The notes: generated from the sequence alone by a model not told the origin. Shown: positions 35,021 through 43,689, counted from the stretch's first letter. The stretch: DNA of 49,920 nucleotides from Flavobacteriaceae bacterium (GCA_030683815.1 JAUXPJ010000021.1:1-49920), one strand, 5' to 3'. Translations and numbers: made by a program.

Positions 35021-38000
35021 TTATTTCAACTTCATTTTCAATTTTATCCCATTCAGCAAATAATACATCACCGGAACAATAATAAGGGTTAAAAAAGTAG
35101 CAAAAGTCAATCCGAAAATGATGGTCCAAGACATGGGTCCCCAAAACGCTACATTTTCTCCACCGATATAAAACTGCGGATTAAACTCTGTAAACAAGGT
35201 CATGAAATTGATGTTGATTCCAAGTGCTAAGGGAATCAATCCTAAAACAGTTGTGATGGCCGTTAACAAAACAGGGCGTAATCTTGTTTTTCCTCCTTCA
35301 ACAATACTTTCATAAATGAGGTTCATCGACGTTAAAGTATCGTCTGAAAGTTGTAATTCGAGGCGGTTTCTGCTGATGACCAAATTAGTGTAATGAATCA
35401 AAACAATGGCATTATTTACTACAATTCCTGCCAGAGAAATGATTCCAATCATGGTCATAATAATGATAAATTCCATTCTAAAAATAATCAATCCCAGTAA
35501 AACGCCAATCAAGCTCAATAGTACTGAAATGGAGATAATTATAGGCGTTGAAGTGGAGTTAAATTGCGCTACCAAAATGAGGAAAATCAAGAATAAAGCA
35601 ATCATTAAAGCACTGCTTAAAAAAGACATTTCTTCAGCTTGTTTTTCTTGTTCACCGGTAAATGAAATGTTGATTTCATCGGGAACATCAAATCGTTCCA
35701 ACGCCATTTTTATGTTATTGTTAACTTCGGTTGGATTGTATCCCTCTAAAACATTGGAGGCAACCGTAATAACTCTTTTTAAATCTTTTCGTTTAATGGC
35801 GCTAAAAGTGGACGATGATTCCATATGCGCAACAGATGAAATGGGAATTTGAACAATTTTACCGTTAGATTGATTTCTAAAAGTAATTTTTTGGTCTAAT
35901 AAAATATCCCTATTATAGCGATATTTATCGTTTAGTCGGATGTTGATTGGATAATCATCTTCTCCATCTTTGTAAGTTGAAACTTCTTTTCCAAACAAAG
36001 CTGTTCTTAATTCATCACCAATTTGTCCGGTTGAGATATTTAAACTGCGTGCTTTTTGACGATCAATGATGATGGGTAATTCTGGTTTTCCTTGTTCTAC
36101 ATCCAATTTTAACTCCTCAATTCCGGCGATATTGGCATCATCTACAAATAATTTTAGTTTTTCTGCCGTTTGAATTAATTGTTCAAAATCATCACCGGTA
36201 ACTTCAATATTGATAGGAGCTCCTGTTGGAGGCCCTTCTTTGGGTTTGTCAACAGTAATTTTTACACCGGGATAATCGTGTAACAAATTTCTGATATCAG
36301 TCAAGACCTCATTGGTTTCAATTCCATGTCGATCCTGAGATTTTACAAAATCTACGGTAATTCGCGCTTTATTTGGAGTAGTTCCGCTAATTTCGCCGCT
36401 GTTTGGATCTGATGTTCCTTCTCCAACTTGTCCGATAACCGATTTTACCAAATAATTATCTCCATTTACTTCATATTTTTTTAAATATTCTTGAATTCTA
36501 TTTTCAATATCGATGGAAATTAAATTGGTAATTTCTATATCAGTTCCGATGGGGTATTCAACATAAACATAGGTCTGTCTGGGTGATGTTTCCGGGAAAA
36601 ACAATACTTTTGGAGGAAACAAAACGAAAAGAATAATGCTTAAAATTAACAATCCGATAGTTCCAAAAAAGAATTTTTCAGCATTATTGTTTTTAAGGGC
36701 AAACCTTAAGTTACGTTCGTAGAGCGACTCTAGTTTTGGTAAAAATTTAAATTGAAACCACTGCGTTGCAGGAGTTAATAAACGGGTATTTACAATACGA
36801 ATAACCCCATAAAGCATCAAAAGTAAACCAATAGCTATAAAGGTTTTACGTTGTAAAAAATAAGCGGTAAGCGTTATGACAACTCCAATAAAAATAAAAA
36901 TAAGACTGGATTTCAACAGTTTTTTAAAATCGGCTTCATCTTCTTTAATTTTCATATAAACCGATGTCAAAACCGGATTGATGAAAAGAGCTACGAATAG
37001 GGAAGATCCCAATACAATAATTAAAGTTATTGGAAGGTATTTCATAAATTCTCCCATCATTCCCGGCCAAATGGCCAGCGGAATAAAAGCAGCTAAGGTT
37101 GTTGCTGTAGAAGAAATAATAGGCATTGCTACTTCTCCAACTCCATATCTGGCAGCGTCAATTTTGGAATATCCTTCATCCAACAATCGATATATATTTT
37201 CTACCACCACAATTCCGTTATCAACCAACATTCCTAAGGCCAAAACCAAGGCAAAAAGCACCATCATATTAAGGGTAACTCCCATCGCGTTGAGCAGTAT
37301 AAAAGAGAGTAACATAGATAACGGAATGGCAATCCCAACAAATAAAGCGTTGCGCAAGCCCAAGAAAAACAAGAGCACTAACACGACTAAAATGACTCCT
37401 AAAATAATGGAGTTTTCTAAATCGGCCACTTGTGTTTTTGTATTAATCGACATATCGTTGGTTTTGGAAACAAATAAGTTTTTAGGAAATACCTTCACTT
37501 TTGCGTGCGCCAAAATTTTGTCGATTTTTTCAGAAGCGATGATTAAGTTTTCACCTCCACGTTTTTTGACATCTAACATCACCACCGGTTTTGAAAACTC
37601 GCGGGCATAACTCACTTTTTCTTGTTCTTTGAAGGCGATTGCTGCAATATCATTGAGGTAAACAATATTATTGTTTTCTTGTTTTACAATGATGTTTTTG
37701 ATGCTTTCAACATTGCTGAATTCTCCAGCTATCCGGATATTTTTACGAATTCCGTTTTCTAAAATATCACCGCCCGAAATGGTCATATTCTCATTTTGAA
37801 TGGCAGAAGCAATATCGTGAAAACTGATTTTAGACAACTCCATTTTGTAGAGATCTACACTTATTTCAACTTCTTTATCTTGAACTCCGCGGATATCTAC
37901 CGCGGTAATTTCAGGAAGTTCTTCAATTTTATCTTCCAAATATTGAGCGTATTCTTTTAATTTATCAATAGGATAATCACCCGAAAGATTGATGTTCATA

Positions 38001-38446
38001 ATAGGCGCAATCTCGGCAAAATTCAATTCCTGCACATGCGGATCAGCCGGCAAGTCTTTAGGAAAATCCTTGTTGGAAAGCGCAGCATCTACTTTATCTT
38101 TTACTTTTCGAAGTGCTTCTGTTGGCGAAATACTGAAATCAAACTCAATTTGGATAGTAGAAAATCCTTCGGTAGAAGTAGATTTTATCACATCAATCCC
38201 GGAAATTCCGTTAATTTCTTTTTCTAAAGGCCGCGTTACCAATTTTTCAATATCCAAGGCAGAGTTTCCCGGATAAACTGTTGTTACAAATATTTGCGGG
38301 ATTATAATTTCCGGAAAAGCTTCGCGTGGCATACTTTGGTACGAAAATATTCCTGCCACAAAAATTATAAAAACAACTACAAAAAGGGTCATTTTGTTAT
38401 AAATAGACCAAGTAGAGAGTTTAAATTCTTTATCAATTCGTTTCAT
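35021..38446 (-). CDS. RND-family efflux permease
   Basis: A 1,141-residue inner-membrane proton/drug antiporter with 12 TM segments and two large periplasmic loops. TM4 carries LGMLVDNGIVVVENIYRLL (Asp409, with Asn410 where AcrB has a second Asp). It also has GFSTIQIEFDF near the start of loop 1 and a C-terminal GGKTRLRPVLLTAITTVLGLIPLAL motif. Length is slightly above AcrB (1,049), with an internal hydrophobic insertion (about 505-555). It is the last gene of the regulator-OMP-adaptor-permease unit. Drugs or organic compounds are more likely substrates than metals, but this is not decidable. Confidence 0.93.
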   Translation of the reverse strand: MKRIDKEFKLSTWSIYNKMTLFVVVFIIFVAGIFSYQSMPREAFPEIIIPQIFVTTVYPGNSALDIEKLVTRPLEKEINGISGIDVIKSTSTEGFSTIQIEFDFSISPTEALRKVKDKVDAALSNKDFPKDLPADPHVQELNFAEIAPIMNINLSGDYPIDKLKEYAQYLEDKIEELPEITAVDIRGVQDKEVEISVDLYKMELSKISFHDIASAIQNENMTISGGDILENGIRKNIRIAGEFSNVESIKNIIVKQENNNIVYLNDIAAIAFKEQEKVSYAREFSKPVVMLDVKKRGGENLIIASEKIDKILAHAKVKVFPKNLFVSKTNDMSINTKTQVADLENSIILGVILVVLVLLFFLGLRNALFVGIAIPLSMLLSFILLNAMGVTLNMMVLFALVLALGMLVDNGIVVVENIYRLLDEGYSKIDAARYGVGEVAMPIISSTATTLAAFIPLAIWPGMMGEFMKYLPITLIIVLGSSLFVALFINPVLTSVYMKIKEDEADFKKLLKSSLIFIFIGVVITLTAYFLQRKTFIAIGLLLMLYGVIRIVNTRLLTPATQWFQFKFLPKLESLYERNLRFALKNNNAEKFFFGTIGLLILSIILFVLFPPKVLFFPETSPRQTYVYVEYPIGTDIEITNLISIDIENRIQEYLKKYEVNGDNYLVKSVIGQVGEGTSDPNSGEISGTTPNKARITVDFVKSQDRHGIETNEVLTDIRNLLHDYPGVKITVDKPKEGPPTGAPINIEVTGDDFEQLIQTAEKLKLFVDDANIAGIEELKLDVEQGKPELPIIIDRQKARSLNISTGQIGDELRTALFGKEVSTYKDGEDDYPINIRLNDKYRYNRDILLDQKITFRNQSNGKIVQIPISSVAHMESSSTFSAIKRKDLKRVITVASNVLEGYNPTEVNNNIKMALERFDVPDEINISFTGEQEKQAEEMSFLSSALMIALFLIFLILVAQFNSTSTPIIISISVLLSLIGVLLGLIIFRMEFIIIMTMIGIISLAGIVVNNAIVLIHYTNLVISRNRLELQLSDDTLTSMNLIYESIVEGGKTRLRPVLLTAITTVLGLIPLALGININFMTLFTEFNPQFYIGGENVAFWGPMSWTIIFGLTFATFLTLIIVPVMYYLLNGIKLKMKLK

Positions 38447-38480
38447 TTCAAATGTGTTTAAGGGTAGAAAATTGGTTTAT

Positions 38481-39617
38481 CTACTCTGATTTTACAGTAA
38501 CTGAATTTCCTTCATTTACAATACGGGAACCTTTGTCAATTACTTGATCATTTTCTTGTAAACCCTCCCCAATTAAAACTTCATTGTTATAAGTCGATAA
38601 AATTGCAACTTGTTTTTTAACGACTTTTACCTGTTCTTTTTCTATTTGAGCAACATAAACATAGCTGTTTCCTTCTTTATCTTTTTGAATTACATGAAGT
38701 GGTAAAACAATTCCGGTTCTTGAAAAATCATTTATTTTGATGTTGGCAAATAAATTGGGTTTAAGAAAAGCATTGTTATTGGAAATGTCAATGCGCACTT
38801 TAAAACTTCTGTTTTCAGGGTTGATAATATTTCCGATGTTGGAAATAGCAGCTTTCATTTCTTTTTTAATCGACGGAAAAACAATGTGAACCGGAGTTCC
38901 AATTTTCAGTTCGATAAGATGTGATTCGGTAACATCGGCTTCTAAATAAAGCGATTGTAAATTTACCAGTCTGATAACCGGGTTTTGCGAACCGGTTAAC
39001 TCGCCTACTTTTGTATAAATATAATCGATTACGCCACTAAAAGGTGCGGTAATTCTCATTTTATTTGCTTGAATTTTTAATGAAACCAATAATTTTTCTA
39101 AACTTTCCTTTTGATTTTTAGCTTGAAGATATTGCATTTCAGAGCCAATTTTTTGATTCCATAAACGCTCTTGACGTTCAAAAGAAGTGGTGGCTAAATC
39201 TAAACGTGTTTTTAACTCATCAACAGCCGAATTGATTTGACTCGCATCAAATTGCAGTAAAGTCTGACCTTTTGAAACCTGCTGTCCTTCTTTAACATAA
39301 ATTTGGGTTACAACTCCGCTAAATTCAGGATGAATTTCTACATTTTTCTCAGCTTTGACATTTCCGTAAACTTCAATAAAATGTTCAAAATTTTTGGTGT
39401 TTGCATTTAAAGTAGTAACTATTTGATTGGTTTCATCTTCAGAATAACTTTTAATTTGTTCATCAATTAATTTCATCTTTTTTGCTAAACTATCCAATTG
39501 TTTTTTAACAACTTCCTTTTGGTTTTGAAGTTCAACCAACGATTTATTTGACGTCTCTTTTGAGTTGCATGATGCTAATAAAATCATGATGCCGAATAAA
39601 ATTCCTGTTTTTTGCAT
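38481..39617 (-). CDS. RND efflux periplasmic adaptor lipoprotein
   Basis: A 378-residue membrane-fusion protein that bridges the permease and the TolC-like channel. It has lipobox LLASC (Cys16), an N-terminal coiled coil (about residues 25-60), the lipoyl half-motif VEIHPEFSGVVTQIYVKEGQQVSKGQTLLQFD, a second coiled coil (about 130-185), and the lipoyl return MRITAPFSGVIDYIYTKVGE. Beta-barrel and membrane-proximal domains follow. It lies 34 bp upstream of the permease gene in the transcription order. Confidence 0.92.
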   Translation of the reverse strand: MQKTGILFGIMILLASCNSKETSNKSLVELQNQKEVVKKQLDSLAKKMKLIDEQIKSYSEDETNQIVTTLNANTKNFEHFIEVYGNVKAEKNVEIHPEFSGVVTQIYVKEGQQVSKGQTLLQFDASQINSAVDELKTRLDLATTSFERQERLWNQKIGSEMQYLQAKNQKESLEKLLVSLKIQANKMRITAPFSGVIDYIYTKVGELTGSQNPVIRLVNLQSLYLEADVTESHLIELKIGTPVHIVFPSIKKEMKAAISNIGNIINPENRSFKVRIDISNNNAFLKPNLFANIKINDFSRTGIVLPLHVIQKDKEGNSYVYVAQIEKEQVKVVKKQVAILSTYNNEVLIGEGLQENDQVIDKGSRIVNEGNSVTVKSE

Positions 39618-39619
39618 AA

Positions 39620-40954
39620 TTATAAATTATTTAATGCGGCTTCTAAAGCTGCTTTTGAGGTGATGATTTCGTAAATAGACTGTAAATAATTTTGTTGCGC
39701 GTTATAAAGTTGATTTTGTGCGTTGGTCAAATCAAAACTACTGCCAATTCCTTCAAAAAACTTGATGGTTTCTTTTCTTTCAATGCGTTCAGCCAATTGT
39801 AAATTTTCTTTGGAAGTATTGAATTGGTCTATAGAAAATTGATAATTGCTCACCGATTTTTGATGTGCTAATTTCAATTCTTCACTTTTTTCAATAAGTT
39901 GCCGATTGGCTTTTTCTAAATTGATTTCAGCTTGTTGTGTTTGTGCGCTTCTTCTTAAACTGCTGAAAACAGGAACATTGATGCTAACGCCTAAAAGCGA
40001 TGATTCAAACCATTTTTGTTCGGTTCTAAAAAATTTAAATTGGTCGTTATCAGCAGTTTGTTTGTAATTTAAAAAAGCAGAAATCGATGGCAACGCTTTG
40101 CTTTTTTCAAATTTAACCATCAGTTCATTAGCCCGTTTATTGTTAAAAACAATTTGATAATCGATATGATTTTCAACATCAAAAGGATTGGTTATTAATT
40201 CTAATTGAATGTTTTGCAGCAGTAAAGATTCAAAATTATCAGTAAGTTTCAATTTTGAATCAATATTAATTCCCAAGATAAAATTCAACATTTTAAAATC
40301 CAAATCTTTCATTCGGTTGGTTTTATTTAACTGAATTTCTAAGGTTGATAAGGTAATTTGAAGTTGCTCTAATTGTTGAGATTCTACTAGTCCGTTGGCA
40401 AGTAACGCCTTGGTTTGTGTCACATTTTCTATCAATAAAGCTTTATTTTTAGTGAGAATTTTGGTGTTATCTTCAGCAAGTAAAACATTTACATAAGCAT
40501 TTATGGTGGCTATTTTAATGGCAATTTCGGTTTTGGTTTTAGCGCTTTCGCTAATTTTTAAATAGGTTTTTGCCGATTGTAATCCAACCAAAAAGGAGCC
40601 GTCAAATAATAATTGATTTAAAGTGACGGAACCCACTAAATTTTGCTTCGTTCCGAAGGAAATTTCAGCAAATTCATCTGGATTTCCGCCAAAAAATTCT
40701 GCCGGAATTAACGCAATGGGTTGTTTCAAATAATTTTGATAATCAACTGCGGCACTCAATTGAGGCAAACCAATAGTGGTAGTTTCCCACACTTTTTTCC
40801 TGGCGGCTTCTACATCATTTGTTGCATTTTTAGCAGCATAAGCATTTTTTACGGCAAATAGGATGGCTTCTTCTAAGCTAAATTGACGGGTTTCTTGTGA
40901 AAATCCGAAGTTAAAAAAAAAGATTGCTGTTATAAATAACGTAAATTTTTTCAT
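39620..40954 (-). CDS. TolC-family outer-membrane efflux protein
   Basis: A 444-residue outer-membrane channel with a cleavable signal peptide (about residues 1-19, FGFSQ). Two OEP repeats of long helices are present, including NDVEAARKKVWETTTIGLPQLSAAVDY near the N-terminus and FFEGIGSSFDLTNAQNQLYNAQQNYLQS near the C-terminus. The gene start overlaps the tetR stop by one base and it ends 2 bp before the adaptor gene, so all three transport genes and the regulator are one transcript. Confidence 0.92.
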   Translation of the reverse strand: MKKFTLFITAIFFFNFGFSQETRQFSLEEAILFAVKNAYAAKNATNDVEAARKKVWETTTIGLPQLSAAVDYQNYLKQPIALIPAEFFGGNPDEFAEISFGTKQNLVGSVTLNQLLFDGSFLVGLQSAKTYLKISESAKTKTEIAIKIATINAYVNVLLAEDNTKILTKNKALLIENVTQTKALLANGLVESQQLEQLQITLSTLEIQLNKTNRMKDLDFKMLNFILGINIDSKLKLTDNFESLLLQNIQLELITNPFDVENHIDYQIVFNNKRANELMVKFEKSKALPSISAFLNYKQTADNDQFKFFRTEQKWFESSLLGVSINVPVFSSLRRSAQTQQAEINLEKANRQLIEKSEELKLAHQKSVSNYQFSIDQFNTSKENLQLAERIERKETIKFFEGIGSSFDLTNAQNQLYNAQQNYLQSIYEIITSKAALEAALNNL

Positions 40955-41556
40955 TAATTTTCTCTATTTATATTTTGTTCTAAAATAATTAAGCCCTTTT
41001 CAGTTACAATAGATCTGAAATACAACTCAAAGATTTGCTTCATTGCATAAGTAATATCAATTTCTCCTATTTCGAAATAATCATAATTTTTAAAACTGGT
41101 TATCGTTGTTAAAAAGTATTTACTCGTAAAATTAGTATCAATTGTGGGTCGATAAAGTCCTTCATTGATACCTCTATTCAAATTATCAGTAATGGTTTTT
41201 TGTAAGATTTCAGATTTTGTACAATTAATTCGATCATAGATCTCCGGGAAATATTTTTTTAACTGAAAATCTATAGAGATTTTCTCATCTTTAAGCAACT
41301 GAGAAACTGTTCCGTATGTTTTAAATGATTCTTCAATGGGATTCAGTTGTAAATTTTTAATATCTTCAATGATGATTTTAATTTCGTTAAATAAATAATT
41401 TACAACTGCCTCAACCAATTCTGATTTATTTTCATAATACACATAAATTGTTTTTTTAGAAATGCCTAAATCATTGGCAATTTCATCCATGGTAACATTT
41501 TTAAAACCATAGGTTATAAATAATTCCGATGCTTTTTTAAGAATTGTAATTTCCAT
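40954..41556 (-). CDS. TetR/AcrR-family regulator of the efflux operon
   Basis: A repressor-like protein of 200 residues from the preferred start at 41,556 (MEITILKK). The frame is open to 41,604, but a TATATTTG promoter box lies inside that extension. The N-terminal HTH is clear: MDEIANDLGISKKTIYVYYENKSELVEAVV. The C-terminal ligand domain is not assignable. It is the first gene of the efflux operon, so auto-repression of the whole unit is the usual expectation for this layout. Confidence 0.9.
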   Translation of the reverse strand: MEITILKKASELFITYGFKNVTMDEIANDLGISKKTIYVYYENKSELVEAVVNYLFNEIKIIIEDIKNLQLNPIEESFKTYGTVSQLLKDEKISIDFQLKKYFPEIYDRINCTKSEILQKTITDNLNRGINEGLYRPTIDTNFTSKYFLTTITSFKNYDYFEIGEIDITYAMKQIFELYFRSIVTEKGLIILEQNINREN

Positions 41557-41574
41557 TTTATCAATTTGAGGAAG

Positions 41575-41605
41575 CAAATATATAAAAGGAAACTCAAAAA
41601 ACAAA
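41575..41605 (-). promoter_or_regulatory. Promoter of the tetR-efflux operon
   Basis: On the minus strand TTTTG (ending at 41,602), a 19-bp spacer and TATATTTG (41,575-41,582), a perfect TAnnTTTG, 18 bp before the preferred tetR start. It is divergent from the polyprenyl synthase promoter. Confidence 0.6.
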
Positions 41606-41636
41606 ATAAGTTTCCGAAGTATTTAAAAAATCAATT

Positions 41637-41644
41637 TACCTTTG
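41637..41644 (+). promoter_or_regulatory. -7 box of the polyprenyl synthase gene
   Basis: The plus strand reads TACCTTTG (TAnnTTTG), 31 bp before the start codon. The -33 element is weak (TTTCC region). Confidence 0.5.
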
Positions 41645-41675
41645 AATTAATTATATTATTCACAAAAAAAATCTA

Positions 41676-42644
41676 ATGGCAGAATTAAATCAATTAAGCG
41701 CTGATTTTAACCAATATTTATCAGAGAAAATCGTGGTTAAAAATCCGGTAAATTTATACGAACCTATTAAGTATATTCTAGATTTAGGCGGCAAAAGAAT
41801 AAGACCTTTATTAGTGCTTTTGGCCGCGGATTTATTTGGAAACGATTATAAAAAAGCACTTCCGGCGGCTTTGGCCGTTGAGGTTTTTCATAATTTCACC
41901 TTAATTCATGATGATATTATGGATTCTGCAGCTTTGAGAAGAGGAAAACCAACTGTTCATCAAAAATGGAATGAAAATATTGCAATCCTTTCCGGCGATG
42001 CCATGTTGATTCAGGCCTATTCATTTATTGAAGAATATCCGGATGATATTTATCGGGAAATTATGAAAGTTTTTAATAAAACAGCATTGGAAGTTTGTGA
42101 AGGTCAGCAATATGATATGGATTTTGAAAAATGCCAAGAGATTTTAATCGATCAATATATAGAGATGATAAAATTAAAAACCTCAGTTTTGCTTGCATCC
42201 GCATTTGAAATTGGGGCTATAATTGGAAAAGCAACTGATCATGATAGAGAATCAATTTATCAATTTGGACTTAATTTGGGCTTAGCATTTCAAATTCAAG
42301 ATGATTATTTAGATACTTTTGGCAATGAGCAAACTTTTGGAAAGCAAATAGGAGGTGATATTTTAGAATACAAAAAGACCTACTTATATTTAACCGCATT
42401 ACAAAATTCGAATTCGGAAGAACAAGCACTTTTTAAAAGTTATTACCAAGAGAAAGATGTTGTTAATAAAATTAAAAAGATAACGCAATTTTTTATCGAT
42501 AAAAATATTCCAGAATTGGTGCAAAAAACAATTGAAAGTTATACAGAATTAGCATTTACTTTTGTTGAAAAACTTTCAATTTCATCTGAAAAGAAACAAA
42601 TATTAAAAGATTTAGGGTTAAACATGATGAGTAGAAATGCATGA
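41676..42644 (+). CDS. All-trans polyprenyl diphosphate synthase
   Basis: A 322-residue prenyltransferase condensing isopentenyl diphosphate onto allylic diphosphates. It shows GGKRIRP (residues 38-44), the first Asp-rich motif DDIMD (79-83) followed by RRGKPTVH, and the second motif DDYLD (209-213). The long-chain (menaquinone side-chain) type is most likely, since complex I in this genome needs a quinone, but product length cannot be read from the sequence with confidence. The stop overlaps the next start (ATGA). Confidence 0.92.
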   Translation: MAELNQLSADFNQYLSEKIVVKNPVNLYEPIKYILDLGGKRIRPLLVLLAADLFGNDYKKALPAALAVEVFHNFTLIHDDIMDSAALRRGKPTVHQKWNENIAILSGDAMLIQAYSFIEEYPDDIYREIMKVFNKTALEVCEGQQYDMDFEKCQEILIDQYIEMIKLKTSVLLASAFEIGAIIGKATDHDRESIYQFGLNLGLAFQIQDDYLDTFGNEQTFGKQIGGDILEYKKTYLYLTALQNSNSEEQALFKSYYQEKDVVNKIKKITQFFIDKNIPELVQKTIESYTELAFTFVEKLSISSEKKQILKDLGLNMMSRNA

Positions 42645-42997
42645 AAATAGATTTTTCAAGTTCAAATGAATTAATTGTATATACAACAAAACAACATTTG
42701 TATAAGTTGTTATTAGAACAACTTGAAAAAGATTTTACATTTTCGGGTGTTCATCTGGAAATCAGAAAAAATTGCGCTCCCAATAAATTAGTTGAGATGT
42801 TGCAATCTGAAATTAAGAAGTTGATATTAAATAATTTTGCCGGCTATTTAAATTTATTATATCGGATAGATGTATCAGAAAAAGAGATCAAAGCAACCGA
42901 TGGAACTGATGTTGATAAACTATCTCAACAAGTTTGTTTTTTGATTTTAAAAAGAGAATGGCAAAAAGTATGGATTCGCTCAAATACGGTAAGTTGA
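42641..42997 (+). CDS. Small conserved protein coupled to polyprenyl synthase
   Basis: A 118-residue soluble protein with no signal peptide. Visible elements are an N-terminal beta/alpha start (MKIDFSSSNELIVYTTKQHLYKLLLEQLEKDF), a middle helix and a C-terminal QVCFLILKREWQKVWIR segment. It overlaps the polyprenyl synthase stop by 4 bp, so translation is probably coupled. I do not recognise a characterised family. A role linked to isoprenoid synthesis is only suggested by position. Confidence 0.82.
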   Translation: MKIDFSSSNELIVYTTKQHLYKLLLEQLEKDFTFSGVHLEIRKNCAPNKLVEMLQSEIKKLILNNFAGYLNLLYRIDVSEKEIKATDGTDVDKLSQQVCFLILKREWQKVWIRSNTVS

Positions 42998-43048
42998 TTC
43001 GAATAAACTTTAATTTTTGTAAACTACATCTTTTTTTAAATTAAAATA

Positions 43049-43079
43049 TTGCTTAAAAACTAAATATGTGGTAATATTG
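43049..43079 (+). promoter_or_regulatory. Promoter of the tRNA gene
   Basis: TTG (43,049-43,051), a 20-bp spacer and TAATATTG (43,072-43,079), one mismatch from TAnnTTTG, 12 bp before the mature tRNA 5' end. Confidence 0.5.
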
Positions 43080-43091
43080 CAGCACAATTTG

Positions 43092-43165
43092 GGTCCCATA
43101 GCTCAGTTGGTTAGAGCACCTGACTCATAATCAGGTGGTCCTTGGTTCGAGTCCAAGTGGGACCA
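43092..43165 (+). tRNA. tRNA with CAT anticodon (Met elongator or Ile2)
   Basis: A 74-nt cloverleaf: acceptor stem GGTCCCA/TGGGACC with discriminator A, a D-arm containing AGCTCAGTTGGTTAGAGC, anticodon arm CCTGACTCATAATCAGG (anticodon CAT) and a T-arm with GGTTCGAGTCC. No CCA is encoded. CAT reads Met, or Ile after lysidine modification; I cannot separate the two reliably. It is an isolated gene with its own promoter and terminator. Confidence 0.95.
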
Positions 43166-43180
43166 CAAAAAAACAGAGAG

Positions 43181-43208
43181 TCTTTCATTTTTTGAGAGAT
43201 TTTTTTTT
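43181..43208 (+). terminator. Terminator of the tRNA gene
   Basis: Stem TCTTTCA/TGAGAGA (one wobble pair) with a T5 loop, followed by eight or more Ts, 15 bp past the tRNA. Confidence 0.75.
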
Positions 43209-43232
43209 GAAATTATAGGGCGAGAAGTTTAT

Positions 43233-43250
43233 CCTGAGCGCAAGCGAAGG
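43233..43250. repeat. Copy of the CCTGAGCG-AAG repeat downstream of the tRNA
   Basis: CCTGAGCGCAAGCGAAGG, a variant of the repeat at 20,946 and 34,376, sits between the tRNA terminator and a duplicated tRNA 3' end. Confidence 0.55.
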
Positions 43251-43256
43251 AAGCCA

Positions 43257-43268
43257 AAGTGGGACCAC
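43257..43268 (+). repeat. Duplicate of the tRNA 3' end
   Basis: AAGTGGGACCAC, identical to 43,155-43,166 (the last bases of the T-stem side and acceptor stem). The distance between copies is 102 bp. It resembles an att-like direct repeat or a repeat-borne copy. No integrase gene is visible. Confidence 0.6.
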
Positions 43269-43365
43269 TTCATTTTTAAGAAGTTACGTTTTAAATAATG
43301 TTACTTTTTTTTGACTTGCAAATATTTGGTAAAAAAGCAGAAAAAAGACAAGGGATATCTAACCC

Positions 43366-43396
43366 TGAAAATGGTATAAAAACACCTCCATTTTCA
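43366..43396. repeat. 9-bp inverted repeat in the gap after the tRNA
   Basis: TGAAAATGG (43,366-43,374) and CCATTTTCA (43,388-43,396) are perfect arms around a 13-nt loop, preceded by AGGGATATCTAACCCT. The rest of 43,269-43,432 holds no gene I can support. Confidence 0.5.
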
Positions 43397-43432
43397 TAGT
43401 TATTTAGACATCAATTCAACTTTTTTAAACAT

Positions 43433-43457
43433 AAAAAAAACCGTGAAAAATTCACGG
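43433..43457 (-). terminator. Minus-strand terminator downstream of a small start-less ORF
   Basis: The stem CCGTGAA/TTCACGG with an AAA loop is followed on the minus strand by eight Ts. It lies 41 bp past the stop of the small minus-strand frame at 43,498, indicating a real transcript from that strand. Confidence 0.7.
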
Positions 43458-43497
43458 GTTCAATTCAAATCAGATGATGATTTTTTAAACTATTGAA

Positions 43498-43620
43498 TCA
43501 GTACACCATCGATTTCAAAAGTCTTTTATCATCAAAACCATCTAAATAAGAATGTGTAATCTTACTTCTTCCTTTTTGTTTGAAGGTGGTTGTGTATGAA
43601 TCACGGGAAGATTTTTTTGA
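43498..43620 (-). other. Small orphan frame of 40 residues without a standard start
   Basis: The open frame reads SSRDSYTTTFKQKGRSKITH, then YLDGFDDKRLLKSMVY and a stop. It has no ATG, GTG or TTG before its last few codons, and an in-frame TAA lies directly upstream. A promoter-like TTACTTTG (minus strand) lies just upstream and a good terminator downstream, so this segment is probably transcribed. It is either a small RNA, a decayed gene, or a small protein using an unusual start. No family recognised. Confidence 0.35.
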
Positions 43621-43689
43621 TTAAAACTTGCAAAGTAAGCAAATTTATCCTAAATTTAAAGATTGTTATTGCTATGTAATTCCACTGCT

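Noticed and set aside
34950-35144. Minus-strand 64-residue frame (MGTHVLDHHFRIDF)
   Set aside because: It overlaps the permease 3' end in another frame and continues into an intergenic repeat. It is a shadow.
35406-35852. Plus-strand open frame of 148 residues
   Set aside because: Antisense shadow of the RND permease C-terminal half. Low-complexity Ile/Lys/Met composition and no family features.
36978-37610. Plus-strand open frame of 210 residues
   Set aside because: It lies entirely antisense to the RND permease gene. Its Lys/Ser/Thr/Ile-rich composition is what the complement of transmembrane codons gives, and it has no promoter or homologous motif.
37989-38276. Plus-strand 95-residue frame
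   Set aside because: Antisense to the RND permease start. It exists only because that gene is AT-rich and stop-free on the complement.
43269-43440. Possible tRNA-linked island with integrase
   Set aside because: No integrase, transposase or IS end was found between the tRNA and the window end. Only a 12-bp duplicate is present, so I report the duplicate but no element.
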